A program made the translations under genes and the position numbers. Below are positions 33,336-44,200 of a DNA stretch of 64,000 nucleotides, in pieces (positions within the stretch are counted from its first letter, which is position 1; each line of letters begins with the position of its first letter). The notes below the pieces were generated by a model. It was not told the DNA's origin. It worked only from the letters and a program-made list of their open reading frames with translations, and did not search any database. This DNA is from Trifolium pratense (lineage: Eukaryota; Streptophyta; Magnoliopsida; Fabales; Fabaceae): contig NC_060059.1 of assembly GCF_020283565.1 (NCBI RefSeq), positions 15,693,501-15,757,500 on the forward strand. Direction: 5' to 3'.

Positions 33336-34317
33336 GGGAAATTTTCTACCCCAACAATTGTCAATCTACCCCAACATTAATTTTGAATGGACGAATTTGC
33401 CCTCATATATAAACTAAAATTCTGAAGAAAAAAAATTTGGTTACCGAAACACTTTGGAAAAAAATGTTCTGATATGTAAATTTTTTTTTGGTTACCGGAA
33501 CACTTTGGAAAAAAGTGTTCATGTATATAAAATTTTTCTAATTTTTTTTTACCTGAACACTTTGAAAAAAAGTGTGTAGGTATGTAAAATTTTTCCAAAT
33601 TTATTTTGTTACCTACACACTTTGGAAAAAAGTGTTCAGGTATGTAAACTTTTTCTAATTTTTTTTTGAAAAAAAGTGTGTAGGTATGTAAAATTTTTTC
33701 AAATTTATTTTGTTACCTACACACTTTGGAAAAAAGTGTTCAGGTATGTAAAATTTTTCTAATTTTTTTTGTTACCTGAACACTTTGAAAAAATTAGGCT
33801 ATTTTTTTACATACCTACACACTTTGAAAAGAGATTTTATTTCAAAGTGTTCAGGTAACAAAAAAAAAATTAGAAAAATTTTACATACCTGAACACTTTT
33901 TTCCAAAGTGTGTAGGTAACAAAATAAATTTTAAAAAACTTTACATACCTACACACTTTTTTTTCAAAGTGTTCAGGTAACAAAAAAAAATTAGAAAAAT
34001 TTTACATACCTACGCACTTTTTTCCAAAGTGTGTAGGTAACAAAATAAATTTGGAAAAATTTTACATACCTACACACTTTTTTTCAAAGTGTTCAGGTAA
34101 AAAAAAAATAGAAAAATTTTATATACCTGAACACTTTTTTCCAAAGTGTTCTGGTAACAAAAAAAAATTTACATATCAGAACACTTTTTTCCAAAGTGTT
34201 CCGGTAACCAAATTTTTTTCTTCAAGGATTTAGTTTATATATTAGGGTAAATTCGTCCATTCAAAATTAATGTTGGGGTAGATTGACAATTGTTGCGGTA
34301 GAAAAAAAGAATTTCCC
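33336..34317. mobile_element. Fold-back element built of alternating palindromes
   Basis: Terminal inverted repeats of about 80-100 bp (left from GGGAAATTTTCTACCCCAAC at 33336, right ending AATTTCCC at 34317) enclose a chain of about 14 palindromic units. Each unit has the form ACCTGAACACTTT, a short A/T linker, then AAAGTGTTCAGGT, at a spacing of about 50 bp. Some units read CCTACACACTTT instead. The two halves of the chain are inverted relative to each other around about 33800-33830. Short open frames in it are periodic artefacts. Flanks (AATTCCAGG, AATTCCAAA) suggest a decayed 9-bp target duplication. Confidence 0.7.
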
Positions 34318-34713
34318 AATTCCAAACCAAATTACAAAATGTGGTTATGGTTTATAATTTGTGTTTTTTATTGGAGTGGTGTGGTTTTTTTTTTAAATGG
34401 ATTTTGCAAACTAAAATTGAATATGGATTGGTTAGTAATTTGGTTAAGGATAGCCAAATTTTTTGCACACCCCTATGTTCAGTTTTCATATATATATTCA
34501 TAAAATAAGCTCTCAATGGTCAATGCAGATGAAAAATATCTCAATATAAACCATATTAAACCAAATAAACAAATTTCATAACTTACTTCCTTCAAAATCA
34601 ATTCATTTCCTTAACCAATATGGGTTCGAAATTCCAAACAACAATATGTTTTAAAAATGTAACAATTCTATTCTATACCCAATTTGTCACATGAAACATA
34701 ACATCACACTAAC

Positions 34714-34920
34714 CTTGAATTGAAGAAGGTCACTTAGGCGACGGCGACGGCTGTGGTGGGCGACTGGGCGGAGGTGGCGGTGCAGGGATAGAAGAGAGAA
34801 GAGGACCTGGACGTAGTGCACTGCAGGGACGAAGAAGCCAAGAGAAGAGAAGTACGTGTGCCGCCGGCGTGCGTCGATTCTTGGACACGGGTTGTAGAGT
34901 AAATGGGCTTACTACCATAT
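34714..34920 (-). other. Probable leader exon of a minus-strand gene
   Basis: On the minus strand a C/T-rich, AT-poor stretch (CTTCTCTTCTCTTGGCTTC and following) runs to CAATTCAAG followed by the splice donor GTTAGTG at 34713. Composition and donor look like a 5' untranslated exon, with an AT-rich region containing ATAAATAA just upstream (about 34930-34945). The next minus-strand coding exon is RH1 exon 1 (30862), preceded by a usable AG at 30870-30871, so it may be the RH1 leader. Confidence 0.4.
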
Positions 34921-35925
34921 AACTGAAAGATTATTTATTTCTCTTTAGACCCTTCTTATTTTTTCTAACCCCTCAAGATGGAGGCGAGGAAGAAAGAACG
35001 AGAGTAAGAAACCTTTGATTTTGTGTATGGGTTTTTTGTTTATGTGGTTTATGGTTTTAGTTCTAAATCTAAAATCCGAATTGGTTCGGAAGAATTAAGG
35101 GGGTGTATTGGATTGAGATTTCAAAAGACTATTTTGACAAAAAAATCATATGCTAATAAAAAACTATCAGTTATTATTAGTCTTCACCATTATTATCGTG
35201 GCGAAAAACATTGTAGGGAAATTATTTATATTTAATTTTATTTTATATGTTATTTCTATTAAAATTATGATACCAAGTATTGATATTAGGATTTTCACAC
35301 ACAACACAATTTTGCATTTAGGGAGTGATTTCTATTATATTAAGATTTAGATTGATACTTAACAAGGAATAAATAATATGCAGTATTCATCATTTCATAG
35401 ACCATTGTTAAATGGAAAAAACTCAAAAAAAAATTTCCTAACATTTCTATTGTTCATTGATTTTATAGGGTGCAGTGATGCTTCCGAAGATGTTTTATGC
35501 TGATTTTTGACACGAAATTTATCGTTTCACAACTTTGGTAGATCCGTTCGCGAATCAATTTGAAGTATTAGTCGAAAAAATTAACAATAATATTTATTTA
35601 ACGCATGACTGGTATGCTTTAAAAGTTTTTTAAAAGAAAAAAATCATTGGACTTAAAAGTTACTTTTTTTTAACTAAACATGCTAAGAAAAATTTACTTT
35701 TTTTTATGTCTTTATGAACTTAAAAGTTTGTTCATGTTGAGGAATATGATTGATCGTATTACTTCAAATATATATCATGGTGATATTTATGCAAATAGTA
35801 GTTGATTCCAGGTATATATCAACGTGACTATATTATTAATTACGAAAAAAATCACTGATTCATATTTGTTTATTTTGCTAACAATGTATCCTAACCTTTC
35901 CGGATCAAAGAAGATTGTTTTCTGA

Positions 35926-36740
35926 ATGAGTTTTGGGGATGGAGAAATTGAAGATGACAACGAAGATGATTTAGAACTTCATATTCCATCAGATTTATTG
36001 ATTCCAAATTCATGTGATCCTCTTGCTTCTATCGTTGAAAGCACCTATCCTAAACTTTTACAAAACATGAACGATATAATGTATTTCAAAAATAAAGCTA
36101 TACTAGCTCCTAAAAATTCAATAGTCGACGCAATAAATGATTATATGTTTGATTTAATTCCTGGTGAAGAAAAAACATATTTGAGTTATGATACTCCACT
36201 CACACAAAATGTAGACGGTCAAACAATGGATGATGATCATACTCCCAAATTTTTTAACACGATTTCTACGTCGGGCCTTTCAAATCACAAGTTGAGACTT
36301 AAAGTTGGAGTTCCAGTTATGCTATTAAGGAATTTGAATAAAAAATTAGGATTATGCAATGGAGCAAGACTTATTATTACGAGATTGGGAAAACGTGCTC
36401 TTGAAGAAAAAATTATTTCAGGAAGTAATATTGGTGATCAGGTTTTCATACCTAGATTTTCTCTGACACCATCTGACGTGAGAATTTCTTTTAAATTTCA
36501 ACGAAGGCAATTTCCTATAATGATTTCTTTTGAGGACTGTTAGAGTCAGGGACAATATTTAAAGAATGTTGGGATATATCTTGCGTCGATAGTGTTTTCA
36601 CATGGTCAGTTGTATTTTGCAATTTCAAGAGTTACTTCTAGAAAAGGATTAAAAATATTGATCATCGATGACGACGGTGAAGATACGACTAAGACTTCGA
36701 ATGTGGTTTATAATAAGGAAGTCTTCCGTAATATAACATA
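35926..36740 (+). pseudogene. Helitron helicase C-terminal domain, broken
   Basis: See the Helitron entry. 205 open codons cover the region between helicase motifs IV and V; the residues normally reading MTINK before SQGQ are replaced by a stop. The Rep nuclease and the Walker A/B motifs are not present in the window, so it cannot drive transposition. Confidence 0.85.
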
Positions 36741-36869
36741 ATTTTCTTTGTATGAATATTTATCCAAAATTATTGTTGAACTATCGTTTAATGTTACTCA
36801 ACTTTTTTCATATACCTTACATTATTGGAATTATCATATCTTATTTAATCATTATATATCTTACAGCTA

Positions 36870-36904
36870 ATCAGACCCGTGCACCGCACGGGTCGATGTT
36901 CTAG
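36870..36904 (+). other. Helitron 3' terminal hairpin and CTAG end
   Basis: A nine-base-pair GC-rich stem with a three-base loop, six bases before CTAG; the following base is T, as expected for insertion between A and T. Confidence 0.85.
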
Positions 36905-37079
36905 TTTAAAATAAAATTGCAGAATAGAAACCCTAAGTATGAATCAGGAATATACATAGATTGAAATTAGAAAAGGGATTCGCGCAGCGTATGAATGAAA
37001 TATGAAATCGAAAACAAGATGGGGAAACAAAAGGTGAAAGAAGTAATTATACAGATCTTAAGATGGGAAGTGATGTTAC

Positions 37080-37215
37080 CAGAAGTGGAATGAAATGGAG
37101 ATGAAGAAGGCAAGTGAAGGAGCTGATTAGGGTTTCGAGATTCGATGGGATTGGGAACGAACGAAGTCGTTGAATTAATTTCGTAACGTCATTACTGTTT
37201 CAATATGAATGATGA
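37080..37215 (-). other. Possible orphan leader exon divergent from NUP98
   Basis: On the minus strand the stretch reads like a plant 5' leader (GAAACCCTAATCAGCTCC, then C/T-rich text) and ends CTTCTG followed by a splice donor GTAAC at 37079. Immediately downstream on that strand the Helitron 3' end begins (36904), so any host exon beyond it has been displaced. It may be the remains of a gene transcribed divergently from NUP98. Confidence 0.35.
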
Positions 37216-37374
37216 AGATGAGTTTGATGTCATGGATTGAAATCGCACGGTTGCAGTTGGTCATGCGGTTATTGTTTGTTGTATAGTGTACCCTGCACCC
37301 TATTCATGTTGTATCGGTTGGATCAACATCATTTCCATTTTGGAATATGGATAATATAATCAATGCTTTAAAAA

Positions 37375-37430
37375 TACTCCCTCCGTCCCATTTTTATAAG
37401 ATCTCATTTGACTAAATGCACTATTACCCA
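37375..37430. mobile_element. Stowaway-type MITE end
   Basis: TACTCCCTCCGTCCCATTTT is the hallmark end of plant Tc1/mariner MITEs. The partner end is not visible within 300 bp, so the copy is partial. Confidence 0.6.
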
Positions 37431-37717
37431 CGCGTATATGAAAATGAGTACCAATATTTTTTCAAACTACTATTATAGTACCTCATTTCATCTGTAAGCA
37501 CGTCCAATAAAATTATGACAAAATAGATGTTTGTACAAATATTTTTAGAAATATTCTTGTTAGAAACTATAATTATTTTTTTTTCTTTTTTCTTTACCTT
37601 CCTTACCAAAAAAAAGTAAATAAATAAAAAAGAGTATTTTTTTTTAATGCATGCGTAAAAACTCCGTCAGTTTATACATTAACCGTTCCGATGAAACCCA
37701 TTATATATCGACGGACA

Positions 37718-37786
37718 TTTCACGCTAAAACGGAGTTTTCACGCTAACACTTACTTTTCACGCTAAATCACGCGTGTATATATAAA
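37718..37786 (+). promoter_or_regulatory. NUP98 core promoter: three phased TTTCACGCTAA boxes and TATA box
   Basis: TTTCACGCTAA occurs at 37718, 37737 and 37756, start to start 19 bp each, followed by TATATATAAA (37777-37786). Transcription should start near 37810-37820. The box is close to but not the same as the E2F consensus TTTSSCGC. A (CAA)n run (about 37785-37802) overlaps the end of the TATA box. Confidence 0.6.
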
Positions 37787-37809
37787 CAACAACAACAACA
37801 ATCAATTAT

Positions 37810-38231
37810 TAAATCGCTTAATTTCAAAAGCCTAGTGAGTCTGCGTAAACACTGTGGCGATTGAAGCATTGCGAGAAAACCCAACGCCGTGGTTGAACAA
37901 CGATAACCCTTTCAGCCTCGCGTGCATTCTCTTTGCCCTAATTTTCCACCGTAGATCCAATTTCACTGTAAGTTTCTCCATTTTCTCTCTTAATTCTTCC
38001 TTTATCGTTTCTATAACGTTCGTTTTTCTTCGTTTAATTCAATTTATTGATTCGTTGATGTAATGATTATTAATTATGATTATGATGATTATAATGTCGA
38101 TGATTAATCGGTTAAAATCTTAGGGCGAGCTATGATTTGCGTGATTCTTTCTTGTTTTTTCGATTAACATCGATAATAATTTGATGTGTGTTGATTGCAG
38201 TTAGGTTAACTGCATTTGGAAAGGTGCAAGC
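37810..38231 (+). other. NUP98 5' untranslated region with leader intron
   Basis: The leader exon (about 37810-37967) ends AATTTCACT followed by GTAAGT (37968). The acceptor TTGATTGCAG ends at 38200, and the second leader part 38201-38231 runs to the ATG. The start near 37810 is inferred from the TATA box position. Confidence 0.55.
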
Positions 38232-41200
38232 ATGTTTGGTTCAACAAATCGTAAGTTTTCTATTGTTCTCTATTTTACTATCTTTAATTTTCATATTTTA
38301 TTATTTTGATTGCAAGTTTTTAGGACTGATTATTTATTTGATAATTTGATAATGTTTTTTTTTTTTGCTATTATTTAGCATTCTATGTTGTTGTAATTAT
38401 TATTGAAATATTGATGTTGTTGTTATATAAGAAGACATACATAGTCAAAATAAAAATATATGTGGAGGAGGAAGTGTGAAGACCGGGATCGAACCTGGGA
38501 ACTCACGTAAAATCTCCTCCCAGCCGAACCACTAGTCTGTAATGTTAATTACGGGGATGTATTGATGTTGTGTTGTGATTTAGTGATTTAAATATAGTGA
38601 AGGAATTTTGTTTAATGATTACTTACTTCAATAGACTATTGATTAATATATTAATATATGGAAACTTTTTAACAGCTTTTGGGCAGTCTTCGAGCCCATT
38701 TGGGTCGTCGCAGTCCGTGTTTGGGCAGCAGAACAATTCGAGTAACAATCCGTTTGCTCCTAAGCCTTTTGGTAGCCCAACACCATTTGGATCGCAAACC
38801 GGTACTTCAATGTTTGGAGGTTCTTCCACAGGTGTATTCGGCGCAGCTCAAACATCGTCTCCATTTTCTTCCAATACTACTTTCGGAGCTTCGTCTTCAC
38901 CAGCTTTTGGTAGTTCAACACCTTCATTTGGGGCACCATCAACTCCAGCTTTTGGTAATTCATCATCGTCTTCGTTTGGTGGTAGGTTTTTCTATTAGAT
39001 CCTGTTTTTAATGTTTTTTTTTCCATTTATGAATTGATTTGCTCTAAGCAGATGATTGGCTTCATTTTGAAACTAGTTTATTGGTAATGTCATCTGATGT
39101 GTTAGAAGCACACTATTTTAAAGAATCGAAACACTAGGTTTTATACACAGATTTTTTGCAGCTATAGTGTTAATCCTAGATATCGGCGCATAGTCCCGAT
39201 CCCCAAAATCCTATAGCGGCTAACAGAATGGCTGCTATTATGAATAAAAATGATGTGCAAAGCGAAGATAAATTCCAACATGATGCATAAATACTCAAAA
39301 TGGAAAAATACACAAATAAATGAAGATTTTGTTTTTATGGAGGATTTGCAAAAACAACTGTCAAGCTTACTCTGAGTTTAATATTTTCGTGTTTTCTTTC
39401 TTCTCTAATGAAGATTTTATGTGAAAATTTATTTATGTGGGTCTATGTGTGCTACATCCTGCTTAAGCATTTGTTCCTCCCTTCCCCCACCTCCACAGTC
39501 TACTCCGTAAATTTTTCTTATGTACTTGTCAGTATGTTAATATCATGGGAACCACATATTAATACAGAAATCCTATCACATGTGAAACACTGAAGAAATG
39601 TGATTTCTTTCAGCTATATATGTTCTCTAGTCAATGTTAGTTTACAGTTCTTTAGAAGACCTAAAGATTACATAATGACTAAGATTTGTATTAGATAGTT
39701 TATGCCATCCTTCTTTTATGAATATCTAATAATGGTAATATAAGCATCTTTTGGCTTATTTTTCTGCCTTTTTTGCTGGTTATTACATAATGACTGGGAT
39801 TTGTATTAGCTAGCTTTATGCCATCCTTCTTTTATTAATATCTAATGGTGGTAATCATTAGCATCTTTTGGCTTGCTATTCTTCCTTTTTTAAACAATAC
39901 GTGCTTTTCTATTCAATGCTAAATTATAGTTTATTTTAAAGATCTGAAGATTACACATAAGACATAACGATTAAGATTTGTATTAGCTAGTTCATACCAT
40001 CCTTTTGTTTATAGCTAATAAATAATAATTGTATTCATTAGCATCTTTTGGTTTGCTTTTCTGCATTTTTATTGTTATTATTGTAATATTATTGTATGTT
40101 GCGGTTTGCAAATTCTATCTGAGAACCAACTCTTTTCCATTCTAGGATCATCAGTCTTTGGTCAGAAGCCTGCTTTTGGAGGTTTTGGCTCTACTCCTAC
40201 TCAAACAAGTCCATTTGGAAGTGCCACCCAACCATCACAACCGGCATTTGGAAGTAACACCCAACAATCACAACCAGCATTTGGAAGCAGCATATTTGGT
40301 TCCTCAACACCTTTTGGCGCTTCATCCCAGCCAGCATTTGGTTCAACAGGCACTCCTGCATTTGGTGCTCCGAGCACTCCTGCATTTGGTGCAACTAGCA
40401 CCCCCGCTTTTGGTACAACCAGTACCCCAGCTTTTGGTGCAACCAGCACCCCTGCATTTGGTTCAACTACAACCCCAGCTTTTGGTAGCACAGGAAGTGC
40501 ATTTGGCATGTCAAATACTTCCGTGTTTGGAGGTGGGGGAGCATTCGGGGCTTCAAGTAGTCCTGTATTTGGCTCATCAACCACACCTGCATTTGGGGCC
40601 TCCAGCTCTCCTGCTTTTGGTGCTTCTAGTACCCCAGCTTTTAGTTTTGGTTCCTCCACTCAGGCTTTTGGTCAGTCTAGTTCTGCATTTGGTACCAGCA
40701 GCCCATTTGGGAGTACAACCTCAGCCTTTGGAGGTCAGAGTTCTGCATTTGGTGAGTTCAATAGTTTTTAGAGTTTTATCTTTGTGATATATCTATTTTT
40801 AAGATGTAAGGGACTTGAATAATTATTGCATTGTAATTGAGAGTTATCTTTTCATATTTTCTTATGCAGGATCACAGACCCCCACTCAAGCATTTGGAAA
40901 TACTGGTATTGGGCAGTCAGGATTTGGAGGTCAACGGGGTGGAAGTAGAGTAGCTAGTTACTCGGCTACAACTGAGTCGGATGGTACCGCTGGACAATCT
41001 GGAAAATTGGAGTCCATATCAGCCATGCCTGTTTACAAAGATAAAAGCCACGAGGAGCTAAGATGGGAGGACTATCAATTGGGAGATAAAGGTACATCTA
41101 TTTTTATTTTTTAAAAAATTTTAAAATATAAATAATTTGATAATTCTGCTGGCTTTCATTGGTGATGACCTTGACTTATTTCAAATTTAGGTGGACCAAT

Positions 41201-44200
41201 TGCCTCTGCTCCTCAGTCAACTGGTATGCCAGGCTTTAATTCATCTACGACACAGACAAATGCCTTTGCTCCTTCTCCTTCACCTGCATTTGGTCAATCA
41301 TCAGCCAATCCCTTCTCTAGCCCAACACCTAATTCTAACAACCCATTTGCACCGAAAACTTCAACATTTGGTCAATCATTTGGAAGTTCAGCTCCCGCTT
41401 TCAGTTCACCTGCATTTGGCTCTTCAACATCAGCAGCAGCGCCATCTATTTTTGGCCCATCCCAAACTACATTTGGGGTCAACTCTTCGTCACAGCCATT
41501 TGGCTCATCCCCTTCATTTGGGGTCAACACTTCATCACAACCATTTGCATCTACGTCTTCCCAATTTGGCTCAAGCATTTTTGGCAACACCCAGTCATCC
41601 CCATTATTTAGCACTACCACCCCTGCAAATCCACAGTCTGGTTCTACTTTCGGTCAGAATAACCCCCCCTTTGGGCAGCCTGGTGCTTTTAGTCAATCCA
41701 ACTTGTTCAATCCACCTTCGTCCGGGCTTGCTGGAAGCATTTTCTCAAGCAGCACATCACACACATCTAATGCTCTGACAGGTTTTGGTCAAACAACGGT
41801 GAGTAGTTTGATAATGCTTTTCACTTTCAATTTTGTTTTGTTAAAGATCATGGTTTGTTTGTGATCCGATATAAGGTGGAGTCAATATTTCAGACTGACT
41901 TCATTTGTTTCTATAGTAATTTTATATAAATGAAAAATATTACTACAACCACTTCCATCAATTCATATCCTGTAAGGCAGGGTTGTCTGCGCGGATAACC
42001 ATTCCTCTACCTACTTGTTAAACATTAAACAAGCTGCTGTAAACTAAAAATGAAAATTCTGTATGAAATATGATTATATCATTTAAACATTAAAAATGCT
42101 ATTTGCATCCTACATAGCATCTTATGTAAATCAGGTATTGTTTATGTTAGAAGATATAAAACCATATGTTTGGCACTGTCCAATAGTCCAACCTTTTGGA
42201 ATAGTCCAAGCTTTTGGGAGTCTCCACTACCAAGTGGTCATGAATTTGGTCCTTGCTACCCCATTCTTTATAATAAACATTAAATTTGAGTGGCTAGGTG
42301 TATGTACAAACCAACCCAGTGTGTATCATAACAACCTAATCCCTTGAGATAGTTGATTCTTCAAAGTTTTATGTGTACAACAAACGTCAGTTGTGAGGAT
42401 ATCTCAATTTGATTAGGCTATCAACACATGTAGATCTGGCATAGAGCACTATATGGTTATATCTGCATGTATAATTTTCCTTGAATAATTAGCATAGTTG
42501 GATATACTTTCTAATAATTGATTTACTTGTATGTGGACATTTATGATTTTATGATTAAATGTCGCATCTTTGTATGTATGTCATTCAAAACTTTGTCCAT
42601 TTTTTGGTTTCCTTTGTTTTCTGCATGTATCATACATTTAGTCCATACCACCTCTAGTTTGCACCACATTTTCATTTTCTATGTTGTTTTTAATTTTTTT
42701 TACCTGCAGCCGTCCATGTCAACACCTTTCCAGACTGCACAACCTGCTCAGTCGAGTGGTACGTTTGCCTTTAGCAACTTCGGCCAGACACAACCTGGTC
42801 AGTTCAATATTTTAGTTATGGGTGCCCTTTTTTTTTTTTGTTTCATGCAATGATTGAAGGACTAATGTTTGAAATTGTTTGTTTTATTTTGCTGTCTTAA
42901 ATAGGTGGTGGAAGTAGCTTCGGTGGAACTCAAGGCATGTTTGGTCAGAATAATTTTGGACTGCAGTAAGTTTCAATTGTTTTATTTCTTGGTTTCATGC
43001 ATTGGTTTAAATTATTGTATACTTTTTTCGGGGTGACCAAGGGACATCGAGTTTTCTCATACCGTCGACGAATGTGTACCACTATTTTTCTTATCTCTCT
43101 TTGTTCGGAATAGAATGTCACGTTTTTATTTAATGAGAATTCGGACATTTTTTTTCCATTAAAAGGTTGTTTTGTTGCCTATTTTTTTGTTGTTGACAGG
43201 ACTACCCCCCAGAATTCTGTGGTTGCACAACCAGCACCCATCAATACAAACCCATTTGGAACACTTCCTGCTTTGCCTCAGATGTCAATTGGTCGAGTTG
43301 GAAGCACTCCTTCCGTTCAATATGGAATCTCTAGCATGCCTGTAAATGACATTTCTTGATTTTAATTTCTGATTCTGTTGACATTTTATGCTGGTTTTGT
43401 ACTTAAACTTGAGTTCATCCTTATTTGATTTATCTTTTCAGTGCAAACTATGATCAACCTTTCTGGGTGGTTTTACATTTTATGAAAGCTAATAAGTTTC
43501 AAACTGACACTTCTTTTTCAGGTCCAGGACAAACCTGCTCCTGTAAGAATATCCTCCGTATTGACTGCTCGCCACCTCTCACAAAGAAGAATCAAGTATC
43601 CTCTAAGGAAATATAAGAATGAGGAATCAAGGGTGAGTAATTGTAGTTTTGTTTATTATGATCGGGGTTTATGTAATAAATGGGCTTATGGTATGTCTTA
43701 AATCTTAATTGCATTGTTCTCTTGCAGGTTCCATTCTTTAGTAATGACGAGGACACTCCAACAACACCAAAGGCTGATGCCCTTTTCATTCCTAGGGAAA
43801 ATCCAAGGGCGTTGATCATTTGTCCCATGGATCAGTGGCCTGGAAAGGCTTCTGAGAAAGCATCTTCTTTTAAGGATAGATACACCTCAGCAAATGAGAA
43901 TGGTAATATCTTCTTGATTGAGTATATCCAGTGTTTTTTCCTTACTTGAGTTTTGAAATGAAGTATGTTGTTACTTACATTTGGGATATGGCATGGCATC
44001 CCATGTATTCCAGTATTTGCTGTTGCTTTAGTTATAGAGTTTATTCCTTTAGGTATAAAGGCAAGAGAAATAATACTCCCCAATCACAATAATAAAATTA
44101 TAATGTTATTGATGACAACAAAACCTATACAGTTTAGTATTTTGCTGTATTTGACTCATGTTTTGTATTTGGTGGTCTATCTTGTCTTGCCATATACATA

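Larger units (their letters stand above)
32425..34473. mobile_element. Mutator-like non-autonomous element with 11-bp target duplication
   Basis: Ends GGGGTGTGCA (32425) and TGCACACCCC (34473) are inverted, and TATGTTCAGTT flanks both sides (32413-32423 and 34474-34484). Sub-terminal parts contain repeated AAACCAAAACC/GGTTATTAACCGG words. Inside are a GC-rich segment (33061-33235) and a nested fold-back element (33336-34317). A direct repeat of about 50 bp with AAACATTAAAAACTGATTTT is seen at 32921-32946 and 32982-33006. No transposase. Confidence 0.65.
35926..36904 (+). mobile_element. Helitron 3' half: PIF1-like helicase remnant and hairpin terminus
   Basis: The frame 35926-36543 encodes the C-terminal part of a Helitron helicase (DPLASIVESTYP, IPGEEKTYLS, LKVGVPVMLLRNL, GARLIITRLG, FKFQRRQFPI). 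An in-frame TAG at 36541 is followed in the same frame by SQGQYL and FSHGQLYFAISRVTSRKGL (to about 36740), the last helicase motifs, so one stop plus a short loss breaks it. The element ends with the hairpin GACCCGTGC-acc-GCACGGGTC (36874-36894) and CTAG (36901-36904) followed by T, the canonical Helitron end. The 5' end (TC...) was not found; it lies upstream of 35926. Confidence 0.85.

Noticed and set aside
33377..34233. Regularly spaced repeats resembling a CRISPR array
   Set aside because: The spacing is due to palindromes in a fold-back transposon of a plant genome, and the sequences between the palindromes are also repeated.
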